Shown piece by piece: positions 17,684 to 28,875 of a stretch of DNA of 64,000 nt. The stretch covers positions 496,001 through 560,000 of the forward strand of contig NZ_CP045096.1 of assembly GCF_009184865.1 (NCBI RefSeq). Reading direction: 5' to 3'. Position numbers and translations under genes: made by a program. How positions within the stretch are numbered: the stretch's first letter is position 1; the number at the start of each line of letters is the position of its first letter. Origin of the DNA: Streptomyces phaeolivaceus (GTDB lineage: Bacteria > Actinomycetota > Actinomycetes > Streptomycetales > Streptomycetaceae). Under the pieces are notes generated by a model that saw only the letters and a program-made list of their open reading frames with translations, ran no database searches and was not told the DNA's origin.

Positions 17684-18086
17684 CGGGAAGCGGGTGGGCA
17701 TCGTGCTGGTCTCGCACAGTGCCGCCGTCGCCGCGTCGGTCGCCGAGTTGGCGCGGGGGCTGGCCGGTGCGGGTGCCGGGGTTCCCGTCGCCCCGGCCGG
17801 CGGCACCGAGGACGGCGGGCTGGGCACCAGCGCCGAGCTGATCTCGGCCGCGGCGGCCTCCGTGGACCGGGGCGCCGGGGTCGCGGTCCTCACCGACCTC
17901 GGCAGCGCGGTCCTCACCGTGAAGGCCCTCCTCGCCGAGGGGGACGAACTCCCCGCCGACACCCGTCTGGTCGACGCCCCGTTCGTCGAGGGCGCGGTCG
18001 CCGCGGTCGTCACGGCCTCGACGGGCGCGGACCTCGCGGCGGTGGCCGCCGCGGCCTCGGAGGCGTACACGTACCGGAAGGAGTGA
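17676..18086 (+). CDS. dhaM: PTS-dependent phosphoryl donor DhaM (EIIA-like domain only)
   Basis: This 136-residue protein has the EIIA-mannose-like fold. His14 in LVSHSAAVA is the phosphorylated residue; it takes phosphate from HPr and passes it to ADP on DhaL. GGTEDGGLGTS and TDLGSAVLTVKALL are typical. Unlike the three-domain DhaM of E. coli it lacks fused HPr and EI domains, so it depends on the general PTS proteins encoded elsewhere. It ends the operon. Confidence 0.93.
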   Translation: MSDGKRVGIVLVSHSAAVAASVAELARGLAGAGAGVPVAPAGGTEDGGLGTSAELISAAAASVDRGAGVAVLTDLGSAVLTVKALLAEGDELPADTRLVDAPFVEGAVAAVVTASTGADLAAVAAAASEAYTYRKE

Positions 18087-18115
18087 GCCAAGTAGTGAGC
18101 CGCCCAGCGCCCCCG

Positions 18116-18186
18116 CTCGGTTGACCGCGCCGGTCGGTTGACCGCGCCACCCCGGTCGGTCGCCGCGCCGGTCAGTTCGCCGCGCC
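18116..18186. repeat. Degenerate 17-bp tandem repeats after dhaM
   Basis: About four imperfect copies of GGTCGGTTGACCGCGCC fill the gap between dhaM and the convergent chitosanase gene and run over the chitosanase stop codon. Confidence 0.6.
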
Positions 18187-18900
18187 GCCCCGCATCGCCG
18201 CTCCCCTGCGCAGCGACGCGCCCCCGACCCATTCCCGTGCCAGCTCCTCCCCCAGTTCCACCGCCGCCTCATGGTCCTCGATCGGCGTCACCTTGGAGTC
18301 CTCGAAGACGATGTAGGTGACGCCGGAGGCGGTCCCGCCGGTGCGCGGGTCGGGGCGGATGCCGAGGGCCTCGGCCGTGGCGTAGGAGGCCTCGCCGATG
18401 ATGTTCTGCGGGCCGGTGTCGCCCACGACGGCGTACTGGACCCGGTCCTCGTGGATGACGGCGGCGACCGAGCCGCCCTTGATGCCGTGGACCCGGTGGT
18501 CCCAGATGCGGCTGGCGACGGGGACCACGATGAACGGCAGGGTCTCGGAGCTGAGATAGCGGCCGTCGGACTGCAGGAAGGACGTGGCGGGCTGGAACCA
18601 CGGGTCGGTGTCGCGGTTGCAGTGCGTGCTCGGCCGGCCGTCGCAGTCGATGTCCATGTCGGCCTTCCAGAACACCGCGCCGTCGGCTCCGCAGACCGGG
18701 ATGACGGCCGGGGTGGCGGCGTCACTGCTGTAGAGCCCCTCGGAGACCCGGACGCAGCCACGCGCCTTCGCCAGCAGTTCGGCGGCGGTCACACCGCCCT
18801 CGCGGTGTACCGGCCGCTGCGGATGGGCCAGGGCGGGCAGGGCGACGGGGGCCAGCAGGGCGGCGCCGACGGCGGCCAGCGTCAATGAGCGGACACGCAC
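18172..18900 (-). CDS. Secreted GH75 chitosanase
   Basis: This 242-residue protein matches family 75 chitosanases, which hydrolyse beta-1,4-glucosamine polymers by inversion. A Sec signal peptide (ending ALPALA near residue 25) is followed by the family block FWKADMDIDCDG with an acidic cluster near residue 80. Then come CNRDTDPWFQ, LPFIVVP and YAVVGDTGPQNIIGEAS. The GTG at 18900 is chosen because a CAGGAGAGG site lies upstream and the signal peptide begins there. It is divergent from the Fn3 lipoprotein gene and convergent with dhaM. Confidence 0.88.
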   Translation of the reverse strand: MRVRSLTLAAVGAALLAPVALPALAHPQRPVHREGGVTAAELLAKARGCVRVSEGLYSSDAATPAVIPVCGADGAVFWKADMDIDCDGRPSTHCNRDTDPWFQPATSFLQSDGRYLSSETLPFIVVPVASRIWDHRVHGIKGGSVAAVIHEDRVQYAVVGDTGPQNIIGEASYATAEALGIRPDPRTGGTASGVTYIVFEDSKVTPIEDHEAAVELGEELAREWVGGASLRRGAAMRGGAAN

Positions 18901-19383
18901 GATGGGAACCCTCTCCTGGGGGACATGACGGACACTCACCCAAAGGTGGTGCGGGTCGGAGAGGTCGGCCACCGGGAGGGGGCCGGACGGATCACGGCGC
19001 CCACGGCACACACGGCACACACGACGCTCTCGGGGGTGTCCGGGACACGAGCGCGCGGCCGAGGGCCCGGACCGGACTCGGCCCCGGCCGCTCGGCCGCT
19101 CTGGTCGGCGCGGGATCGGCGACGACAGCGGCCCGCGCCGTACGACGCGAACCGGCCTGTACGACAGGCGAGTTCACGTCGCGTCGGAGCATCAGCATAC
19201 GTAGCCGCGTGCCGTGCCGTGAACCGCGTCGCGGCCATCACGGCCGACCGGCGGGAGCATCGGGCCCGGCTCCGCTTCGCCTCACGCCCACCCCTTGATG
19301 TGACCGCGTCAGTCGTGTCATACATGGAGAAGAGATAGGTACAGACCAATCCCGAGAGGCTCGACGATCGAGGGGGCAGGATC
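18901..19383. other. Divergent intergenic region, no gene seen
   Basis: These 483 bp separate the chitosanase (minus) and Fn3 lipoprotein (plus) genes. No frame has a convincing start or homology. It presumably holds two promoters, but I cannot point to a clear -35/-10 pair. Confidence 0.4.
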
Positions 19384-20364
19384 GTGCGACGCGTTCCCCT
19401 ACCGGCACGCCTCCTGGTGCCGCTGCTCTGCGGCCCGCTGCTCCTCACGGCCGCCTGCGCGAGCGAGGAGAGCCCCGGCCGACGTCCGCCGCCGGCCCCG
19501 CCCGGTGTCACCGCCGCCGCGGGCAGCGCCACCAGCGTGCACGTCATGTGGAACCGGGCCTCCGGGGACACCGAGATCGCCGGGTACGAGGTGTACCGGG
19601 GCCGTACCAAGGTGAAGGACGTGCCGGGCGGCACGCACATGGTGGACATCACCCGGCTCCGGCCGTCCACCACCTATGTGTTCACCGTGCGGGCCCGCGA
19701 CACCGCCGGAGGCCTGGGGCCGCCCAGCGCGGAGGTCCGGGCCAGGACGCCCGCCGCCGGAACGCTCGACCGGCGGGCCCCGACCCGGCCGGGGCGCCTC
19801 GCCGCGAAAGCCGTCGGGAACAGGGCGGTGCAGCTGTCCTGGGAGCCGTCGACCGACGACCGGGACGTGGTGTCGTACGACATCCTGCAAGGCGGCTCGA
19901 AGATCCACGGTGTGGGCGGGGAGCAGACGGCGGCCGTGGTCACGGGGCTGCGGCCCGGCACCCGGTACTCCTTCACCGTGCGGGCGCGGGACGCGGCGGA
20001 CAATGTCTCGCCGGTGAGCCGGACGGCACGGCTCACCACCGCGCCCGGTGCCGGCGACGGGCGGGGCACCGCGCCCACCGGGTTCCGCGCGGCCGTCCGC
20101 CGCACCGACGGGGCGTACTCCGTCGAGCTTTCCTGGCTGCCGCCGCGGGTCGACGGGGTGATCACGGAGTACGAGATCCAGCTCGACGGACGGCCCGCGA
20201 CCACGCTCGTCTGGGGCGGGACCCCGCCCCGGGACCGGGCCACCCACGGCTTCTACGTGGGCCGGGAGGCCGGGGTGACGTACCGGGTGCGGATCCGCGC
20301 GAAGCTGCCGGACGGGACCTGGGGCGGGTTCTCGGCGGAGCGGGCGGTGACCACCGGCGGGTGA
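19384..20364 (+). CDS. Lipoprotein with three fibronectin type III domains
   Basis: This 326-residue protein begins with a lipoprotein signal (lipobox LTAAC, Cys about residue 22), so it should be anchored to the outer face of the membrane. Three Fn3 domains follow, about 38-125, 135-222 and 230-325, each with the typical core (GYEVYRG, VSYDILQ, TEYEIQL) and the ending FTVRARD. Fn3 domains in Streptomyces usually act as spacers or binding modules in carbohydrate enzymes; here no catalytic domain is present. A GAGGGGGCAGG site precedes the GTG. The adjacent chitosanase suggests, weakly, a role on chitinous material. Confidence 0.85.
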   Translation: MRRVPLPARLLVPLLCGPLLLTAACASEESPGRRPPPAPPGVTAAAGSATSVHVMWNRASGDTEIAGYEVYRGRTKVKDVPGGTHMVDITRLRPSTTYVFTVRARDTAGGLGPPSAEVRARTPAAGTLDRRAPTRPGRLAAKAVGNRAVQLSWEPSTDDRDVVSYDILQGGSKIHGVGGEQTAAVVTGLRPGTRYSFTVRARDAADNVSPVSRTARLTTAPGAGDGRGTAPTGFRAAVRRTDGAYSVELSWLPPRVDGVITEYEIQLDGRPATTLVWGGTPPRDRATHGFYVGREAGVTYRVRIRAKLPDGTWGGFSAERAVTTGG

Positions 20365-20571
20365 GCCGGAGCGGACGCCCGGAAGGTCCGCCGGGGTCGG
20401 GCGGCGCCGACACGCCCGGTTCCCCCGCTCGGCGGTATCCGTCACCTGCCCGGGTGTCGTCCGCATGCGGGCGGGGCGCGGGGCACGTTGGCTCACCCTG
20501 AGGCAGCACGGGTCTCCCGATCCTCGGCGGCGCACGGGACGTGCCGCCACCGTGCCGCTGGAGGGCAGACC

Positions 20572-21108
20572 ATGCGTACGTCTCAGCTACTCCTCCGCTC
20601 CGGCCTGACGGTGGTCGCCGCGGCGCTGCCGATCGCCCTGACCGCGCACTCGGCCGCCGCCGCCCCCAGAGGAATCTCGGTCAACACCACGGGATCCTCG
20701 GTCACCGTCAACACCAGCGATTGCCCGACCAGCACCAACGGCACGTTCGGCACCGCCTCGCTGCTCTCCAGTGGGCAGGCGAACTTCTCCCAGGGGCGTC
20801 AGGTGACGCTCACCGGCACGAGCACCACCCAGTCCGCCTCCTGGTCGAACGTGGGCCCGGGTACGTACACCGTGATCGTGGTCTGCAAGGACGGGACCAC
20901 GGCGGGCACCCAGTCCGTCATCGTCACCGCCGCCACCCCCACCATCGCCACGACGGCCTCGCCCGCGCGCGGTGTCCTGGGCGGCGTCGGCGGGGCGAGC
21001 CGGGAGTACGGCACCGTCACCCTCGTGGGCGGCGGGGCGCTGGTGGCGCTGGGCACGGGGGCGGCCGTCTGGTATCTGCGCCGCCGGGCCAAGCCGCACC
21101 GCCTCTGA
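20572..21108 (+). CDS. Exported cell-surface protein with C-terminal membrane anchor
   Basis: This 178-residue protein has a Sec signal (about 1-30, ending SAAAA) and a Thr/Ser-rich mature part with one Cys pair (DCPTST, VVCKDG) that may form a disulfide. It ends in a transmembrane helix (about 145-168) followed by RRRAKPHRL. The order of signal, low-complexity domain, hydrophobic helix and basic tail fits a surface protein held in the membrane. There is no LPxTG-type sortase motif. The ATG at 20572 has GGAGGGC upstream. Function unknown. Confidence 0.75.
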   Translation: MRTSQLLLRSGLTVVAAALPIALTAHSAAAAPRGISVNTTGSSVTVNTSDCPTSTNGTFGTASLLSSGQANFSQGRQVTLTGTSTTQSASWSNVGPGTYTVIVVCKDGTTAGTQSVIVTAATPTIATTASPARGVLGGVGGASREYGTVTLVGGGALVALGTGAAVWYLRRRAKPHRL

Positions 21109-21114
21109 CCCCGG

Positions 21115-21690
21115 CTACAGCCGCCCCGCGTTCCCCTCGCCGGCGCCGGTGTCACCCGGCAGCGTCTCGAACTCCTCCAGGGCGTTCGTCAGCCACTGGG
21201 TCCAGAAGGTCTGCAGGTCGATGCCCGCCCGCAGGATCAGATGCTGGAGCCGGTCCTGGGCCGTGTCCCGGCCGGGCCCGAAGTCCCGCTTCTCGATCTC
21301 CTCGTACTCCGCCAACTTCCGCCGATGCAGGACGAGATGGCGCCGCAGATCGTCCTCGAGACCGTCCGTGCCGACCACGGCCGCGGCGCGCAGCCGGACG
21401 AAGAGCGCGTCGCGCCACGGCTTGGGGTCCTGGGGCGCGGAGGTCCAGCGGGCCAGTTCGGCGCGGCCGGCGGGGAGGACCTCGTAGCTCTTCTTCTGGC
21501 CCCGGGCGGGCCGTTCGGAGGGCAGGGCGCGGATGTGGCCCTCGCCCTCCAGTTTTCCCAGCTCGCGATAGATCTGCTGGTGCGTCGCCGACCAGAAGTA
21601 GCCGATCGACCGGTCGAACCGCCGGGTCAGCTCAAGGCCCGACGAGGGCTTTTCCAGCAGGGCGGTGAGGATCGCGTGCGGGAGTGACAT
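21115..21690 (-). CDS. PadR-family transcriptional regulator
   Basis: At 191 residues this is a classic PadR protein: an N-terminal winged helix (HAILTALLEKPSSGLELTRR, then YFWSATHQQIYRELGKLEGE, residues 4-60) and the C-terminal dimerising alpha domain (DALFVRLRAA to WLTNALEEFE). PadR proteins repress detoxification or phenolic-acid genes and release DNA on binding a small ligand. It lies 80 bp downstream of fadH in the same direction, so the two may share a transcript and the palindrome upstream of fadH is its likely operator. Confidence 0.88.
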   Translation of the reverse strand: MSLPHAILTALLEKPSSGLELTRRFDRSIGYFWSATHQQIYRELGKLEGEGHIRALPSERPARGQKKSYEVLPAGRAELARWTSAPQDPKPWRDALFVRLRAAAVVGTDGLEDDLRRHLVLHRRKLAEYEEIEKRDFGPGRDTAQDRLQHLILRAGIDLQTFWTQWLTNALEEFETLPGDTGAGEGNAGRL

Positions 21691-21770
21691 GGGCTCATCC
21701 TAGGAAGCCCGGGGATCGGGAAGCGGGGGCGCGGGGACGGCCGCACGCGCCCGCCCCGCGGCCGGGTCTC

Positions 21771-24709
<2,939 letters not shown>

Positions 24710-25342
24710 GAGGGCCGAGAGCCTTTCGGTGGGCCGAAGGGCGCTCCCGCGGTGGCCTATCGGCCGTGCACCGCGCCGCGTTGAGGTGAGAGCACCCGAC
24801 CTGACACAGCGGTAATGGGTCCCACCTCCTCGGCCTCCCGTGCTGACTGGCCCGGCAACCCTACCCCATGGTCACGACCGAACTTCACGGGCACGAGCGG
24901 CCTCCCGAGGAGCGCTTTCCGACCATCGGCCCCGCTGCGCCGCGAGCGCGGCGGGGCACCACCGCGAATACCACGGGCGAGGCGCCCGGCGGGGCTTGGG
25001 GAGGGCGCCGGGGCGTCCCGACGGGCCCCCGCCAGAAGGGGCAGCCGCCCCCGGCACACCCGTCGGCGGCGCACGACCCGACGCGCGCGGCCGACGCTCC
25101 CGGCGGGACTTGGACGGGCTGTGGGGCGACCTCGGCGCGCCCCGGCCCGAACGGGGCGCCCCGGCACACCCGTCGGCGCACGGCCCGGCGCGGAGGGCCG
25201 ACGCCCCTCCCGGCACGGCTTGGCAGGGCGGCGGGGCGTCCCCGGCTTGCCGCCGCCAGAACATGCCGTCGCCCCCGGCGCACCCGTCGGCGCACGGCCC
25301 GGCGCGCGGCCGGGCCTCCCCGCGTGGGTTCCCCTCCGGCCC
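24710..25342. other. Intergenic region with degenerate 110-bp repeats
   Basis: No gene is supported here although long frames are open because of base composition. From about 24970 to 25330 there are three to four diverged tandem units of about 110-114 bp; the marker CACCCGTCGGC recurs at 25058, 25168 and 25280. The part nearest prmC (24765-24860) carries GAGGTG/CACCTC arms that could form a weak hairpin. Confidence 0.5.
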
Positions 25343-25475
25343 GTCGGCGGTCGGCGGTCGGCGGTCGGCGGTCGGCGGTCGGCGGTCGGCGGTCGGCGGT
25401 CGGCGGTCGGCGGTCGGCGGTCGGCGGTCGGCGGTCGGCGGTCGGCGGTCGGCGGTCGGCGGTCGGCGGTCGGCG
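25343..25475. repeat. 19 perfect tandem copies of a 7-bp unit
   Basis: The heptamer GTCGGCG is repeated 19 times without a mismatch, ending five bases before the GNAT stop codon. Perfect identity points to recent slippage expansion. As 7 is not a multiple of 3 it is unlikely to be selected as coding sequence. Confidence 0.95.
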
Positions 25476-25479
25476 GGGC

Positions 25480-26226
25480 CTACACCCCCACCCGCTCCTC
25501 CCCCGTCTCGATCGCCGGTACGCGGGCCGCCATGAAGCGGGTGGTGCGGCGGAGGCGGAAGCCGAGGGATTCGTAGAGGCGGATGGCGGTGGTGTTGCGC
25601 GCGGAGGTGTGGAGGAAGGGGGTTTCGCCGCGTTCGCGGATGCCGTGGGCGACGGCGTGGATGAGGCGGGTGGCGAGGCCCGCGCCGCGGAACGCCGGGT
25701 CGGTGCAGACCGCGCTGATCTCGGTCCAGCCCGGCGGGTGCAGCCGCTCCCCGGCCATGGCGACCAGGGCGCCGCCCCGCCGTATCCCGAGGTACGTGCC
25801 GAGCTCGATCGTGCGGGGCAGGAAGGGACCGGGCTGGGTGCGCTCGACGAGGTCCAGCATCTCGGGCACATCGGCGGGACCCAGCCGTACGGCCTCGCTG
25901 TCCGGCGCGGCGGCGATCCCGTCGTCCACGAGCTGGACGCCCTCCAGGTCGAACGTCACCTCCCAGTCGGCCGGGAAGCCCCCGGTGTAGGCCGGGACCG
26001 GGACCTCGGCGCCGGGGCCGACCAGTGCCGCGAGGTCGGCCCAGTCGTCCGCGTCGGGATCGTCGGGGAGGGCCAGCCACGGCGAGACGTCGAGGGGATA
26101 GCGCAGTACCCGCCCGCGCCGCTCGGCGAAGTGGGCGTGCGGCCCGGTGAGGGAGGCGAGGGCGGGGTTGTCGAGGACGTGCGGCACCGTGCCCGCGCCC
26201 TCGCTGCCACTCACGTACTCGGACAT
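25480..26226 (-). CDS. GNAT-family N-acetyltransferase
   Basis: The protein is 248 residues from the ATG at 26226. The C-terminal half is an FR47-like GNAT domain: acetyl-CoA loop DPAFRGAGLATRLIHAVAHG (about 175-194) followed by TPFLHTSARNTTAIRLYESL and GFRLRRTTRFMAAR. The N-terminal 110 residues are a divergent domain often seen in this family. The acceptor substrate is unknown. The ATG at 26226 has GGGAGAG upstream; a longer frame to 26247 lacks one. The gene ends next to the heptamer repeat. Confidence 0.85.
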   Translation of the reverse strand: MSEYVSGSEGAGTVPHVLDNPALASLTGPHAHFAERRGRVLRYPLDVSPWLALPDDPDADDWADLAALVGPGAEVPVPAYTGGFPADWEVTFDLEGVQLVDDGIAAAPDSEAVRLGPADVPEMLDLVERTQPGPFLPRTIELGTYLGIRRGGALVAMAGERLHPPGWTEISAVCTDPAFRGAGLATRLIHAVAHGIRERGETPFLHTSARNTTAIRLYESLGFRLRRTTRFMAARVPAIETGEERVGV

Positions 26227-26243
26227 GTGCTCTCCCGCTCTGT

Positions 26244-26288
26244 TCACTCTGTCACTCTGTCACTCTGTGCCACTGTCACTCTGTTCCG
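26244..26288. repeat. Short CACTCTGT tandem repeat
   Basis: Four to five slightly varied copies of CACTCTGT lie just upstream of the GNAT start. Their position in the leader or promoter could affect expression by changing copy number, but this is speculative. Confidence 0.6.
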
Positions 26289-26462
26289 CTGTCGTCCGGC
26301 GGCCGATGCCACCAGGTCCGACGGCGGTCCGCCGGCGTCCGGCTGAAGTCGGCAAGGAAGAGCACCGAGCCCTTATTCCCGGGCCGCCGAAGTGTTCATA
26401 CGGCCGCAACGATCGGCGCCCGCCCCGGGGCCGGAGCACTACCCCCGAACACGTACGGTTGT

Positions 26463-27128
26463 ATGACTCAGCAACCCCGGTCGCCGCGATCGCCGCGATC
26501 ACCGCCGTCACGTTGGACCTCCATGAACGTCACCCGAGGCTTTACCGGGCGCCCCCGCGTCCACAATCCGGGGCTGCCGCCCGGCCAGTACGACGCCGGC
26601 GACGACTGGCCCGTCCTGTCGGCCGAGGTCACCCCGGACCTCACGCCCGCCGACTGGACGTTCCGGATCGACGGTCTGGTGGCGGAGCCGCGCTCCTGGG
26701 ACTGGGACGAGGCGCACACCCTGCCCGCGTCCGCGTACGAGGGCGACATCCACTGTGTGACGAGCTGGTCGAAGTTCGGGGTGCGGTTCGCGGGTGTCTC
26801 GCTGGACGCGTTCCTGGACGTGGTCCGGCCCGACGCGTCCGCCACGCACGCGGTCGCGTACTCGCACAGCGGCTACACCACGAACCTCCCGCTGGCCGAC
26901 CTCACCGACGGGCGCGCCTGGATCGCCTGGGAGTACGACGGCAAGCCGCTGCCCGCCGAGCACGGTGGTCCGGCGCGGCTGCTGGTGCCGCATCTGTACT
27001 TCTGGAAGAGCGCCAAGTGGATCGCGGGCCTGCGCCTCCTCGACCACGACGAGCCCGGCTTCTGGGAGCAGAACGGCTATCACGCGCGGGGCAACCCGTG
27101 GGAGGAACAGCGGTACTCCGGTGACTGA
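26463..27128 (+). CDS. Sulfite-oxidase-like molybdopterin oxidoreductase
   Basis: This 221-residue protein (201 if the ATG at 26523 is used) has the sulfite-oxidase/MsrP molybdopterin fold. C98 in GDIHCVTSWSKFG is the molybdenum-ligating Cys, and WTFRIDGLV, YSHSGYTTNLPL and VPHLYFWKSAKWI line the cofactor pocket. It has no signal peptide, haem domain or dimerisation domain, so it is a small cytoplasmic form whose substrate is unknown. It overlaps the flavin reductase gene by 8 bp, suggesting that the reductase supplies electrons. TACGGT three bases before the ATG is -10-like, so translation could start with little or no leader. Confidence 0.85.
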   Translation: MTQQPRSPRSPRSPPSRWTSMNVTRGFTGRPRVHNPGLPPGQYDAGDDWPVLSAEVTPDLTPADWTFRIDGLVAEPRSWDWDEAHTLPASAYEGDIHCVTSWSKFGVRFAGVSLDAFLDVVRPDASATHAVAYSHSGYTTNLPLADLTDGRAWIAWEYDGKPLPAEHGGPARLLVPHLYFWKSAKWIAGLRLLDHDEPGFWEQNGYHARGNPWEEQRYSGD

Positions 27129-27933
27129 GACGACGGTGCCGACGGCAGCGGCGACGGCAGCGCCCGGGTCGGCGTCGGCCGGGCCGGCCTCCACCCCGCC
27201 CACGCGGTTCGCCGTGCCCGGCCGGATCGCCGTGAGCAACCGGGCGGCGGCGCTCTGGCAGACGGCGACGCTGACGGAGATCCGCCGGGAGACGCCGGCC
27301 GTGTCCACGTTCCGGTTCGCGGTGCCGTGCTGGGCCGGACATCTGCCGGGGCAGCACCTGATGCTGCGGCTGACCGCCGGGGACGGTTACACGGCGCAGC
27401 GCCACTACTCGCTGGCGTCACCGCCGGACGACGCCGGGCACATCGAGCTGACCCTGGACCATGTCGAGGGCGGTGAGGTCTCCGGCTGGTTCCACACCGA
27501 GGCCCGGCCCGGCGACGAGGTCGAGGTGCGCGGCCCGCTCAGCGGCTTCTTCGCCTGGCCCGGGGACCGGCCCGCGCTGCTGGTCGGCGCGGGTTCCGGG
27601 GTCGTACCGCTGATGTCGATGATCCGCCACCGCCGGGCGGCCGGGCTCGACGTACCGCTGCGGCTGCTGGTGTCCGCGCGCGGGCCCGAGGAGCTGATCC
27701 ACGCGGCGGAGTACGGCGCGGAGACCACGGCCGTGTTCACACGGCGGGCGCCCGAGGGGGTGCCGGTGGGGCGGCTGTCGGCGGCGCATGTCGCGCCGCT
27801 GCTGGCCGAGCGGCCGGCGGGCGGCTGGGAGGCGTATGTGTGCGGCTCCAACGCGTTCGCCGAGCACGCGTCCCGGCTGCTGGTCGAGGCCGGTCAGCCG
27901 GTGGACCGCATCCGCATCGAGCGCTTCGGCTGA
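27121..27933 (+). CDS. Ferredoxin-NADP reductase-type flavoprotein partner
   Basis: The protein is 270 residues from the GTG at 27121. After a 35-residue Ala/Thr/Pro-rich leader come an FAD-binding barrel (RHYSLASPP near 95) and an NAD(P) domain (GAGSGVVPLMSM near 157, YVCGSNAFAEHASRLL near the end). There is no iron-sulfur domain. It probably passes electrons between NAD(P)H and the preceding molybdoenzyme. The frame is open upstream inside the molybdoenzyme gene, but homology begins only after 27121. Confidence 0.85.
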   Translation: MTETTVPTAAATAAPGSASAGPASTPPTRFAVPGRIAVSNRAAALWQTATLTEIRRETPAVSTFRFAVPCWAGHLPGQHLMLRLTAGDGYTAQRHYSLASPPDDAGHIELTLDHVEGGEVSGWFHTEARPGDEVEVRGPLSGFFAWPGDRPALLVGAGSGVVPLMSMIRHRRAAGLDVPLRLLVSARGPEELIHAAEYGAETTAVFTRRAPEGVPVGRLSAAHVAPLLAERPAGGWEAYVCGSNAFAEHASRLLVEAGQPVDRIRIERFG

Positions 27934-28123
27934 CCCACCCGGCCCGCCCTTCCCGCTCCGTTTCCCGTTCCCCCTTCCCCTTCCCCTTGCTTTTCGTGAT
28001 CTTCTTTTCATGATCCCTGGCGCAAACCATGCCATCGCGGCTTCTTTCGGGTACACCGGAAGTGCGGACCAGTCCTAACCGGGGCTCTCGTGTGCGAGGG
28101 CCGCGCCGGTGAGGGAGGGCGAG

Positions 28124-28708
28124 ATGCGAGGCCAGATGTTCAGATGGCGTTGGCGCTCCAACGCGCTGCGCCGGCGCTCGGACGTCGTCGAGGCGTGGAC
28201 GGTGCTGTGCGTGGTGCTGCTGCTCGTCCTCGGCGCCCCGGCCGCCGGAATCGCGGTGGGCCGGTGGGCCCACGGGGACGCGCGGGCGCACGCCGCGGCC
28301 GAGCGGGCCGCGCTGGACCGGGTCAGTGCCGTGATCGTCGAGAGGGCCCCGGCCGCCGCGCCCTCGGCCGACGGCGGCAAGCAGCCCACGTACTGGGTGC
28401 CGGCGCGCTGGACCGAGCCCGACGGCGGCTCCCGGACCGGTGAGGCGCGGGTGCCGGCGGGCACCGAGCGCGGCGATCGCGCCGATGTGTGGCTGGACCG
28501 GGCGGGGCGGAGCGTCGAGCCGCCGCCCTCCGACACGGCCGTCTGGCAGCACGCGCTGGCCATGGGGACCTGCGCCACGGGCGGTGTCGTCGGTCTGGTG
28601 CTGCTCGGGCACGTCGTGGTGCGCCGGGTGGCCATTCGGCATCGGCTCGCCGAATGGGAGCGGGAGTGGGCGCGGACCGGTCCCGATTGGGGACATCGCT
28701 GGGCCTGA
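28124..28708 (+). CDS. Rv1733c-like two-helix membrane protein
   Basis: This 194-residue protein has two transmembrane helices (about 26-48 and 148-168) enclosing an extracellular domain of about 100 residues with YWVPARWTEPDGGSRTGEA and ADVWLDRAG. This layout is that of the actinobacterial Rv1733c family, whose function is unknown. GGGAGGG precedes the ATG at 28124; a GTG at 28109 is an alternative. It stands alone between the reductase and symporter genes. Confidence 0.8.
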   Translation: MRGQMFRWRWRSNALRRRSDVVEAWTVLCVVLLLVLGAPAAGIAVGRWAHGDARAHAAAERAALDRVSAVIVERAPAAAPSADGGKQPTYWVPARWTEPDGGSRTGEARVPAGTERGDRADVWLDRAGRSVEPPPSDTAVWQHALAMGTCATGGVVGLVLLGHVVVRRVAIRHRLAEWEREWARTGPDWGHRWA

Positions 28709-28798
28709 CCGGAGAACCGGAACATCGTTCAGCCGAAAGCTGTGTACCGCATGTCGGCCAATCGCAGAACGTCCACAACATTCATCCCACCGACGCAG

Positions 28799-28828
28799 TT
28801 GATACTTCAATTGTGTTGCTGCCATACT
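28799..28828 (+). promoter_or_regulatory. Candidate promoter of the symporter operon
   Basis: TTGATA (28799-28804) and CATACT (28823-28828) are separated by 18 bp in an A/T-richer stretch, about 45 bases before the first start codon of the DUF485-symporter operon. Confidence 0.45.
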
Positions 28829-28875
28829 CCGCTTCCTCCCCCCCACAGGCACAAGGCAGCGAAGAGGGTGCTTTG

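Noticed and set aside
24838..24860. CTGACTGGCCCGGCAACCCT resembles the core of a SAM-type riboswitch
   Set aside because: The surrounding helices and the GGTGCCCCGGGTGA-like segment of actinobacterial SAM riboswitches are absent, and no methionine gene follows.
25343..25475. Regular repeat array reminiscent of CRISPR
   Set aside because: The units are contiguous 7-mers without spacers and no cas genes are present; it is a simple tandem repeat.
27944..28012. Polypyrimidine run followed by two similar CTTTTCxTGATC segments as a regulatory element
   Set aside because: No palindrome or promoter fit, and it lies after the reductase stop codon; could be a weak unstructured terminator but there is no hairpin.
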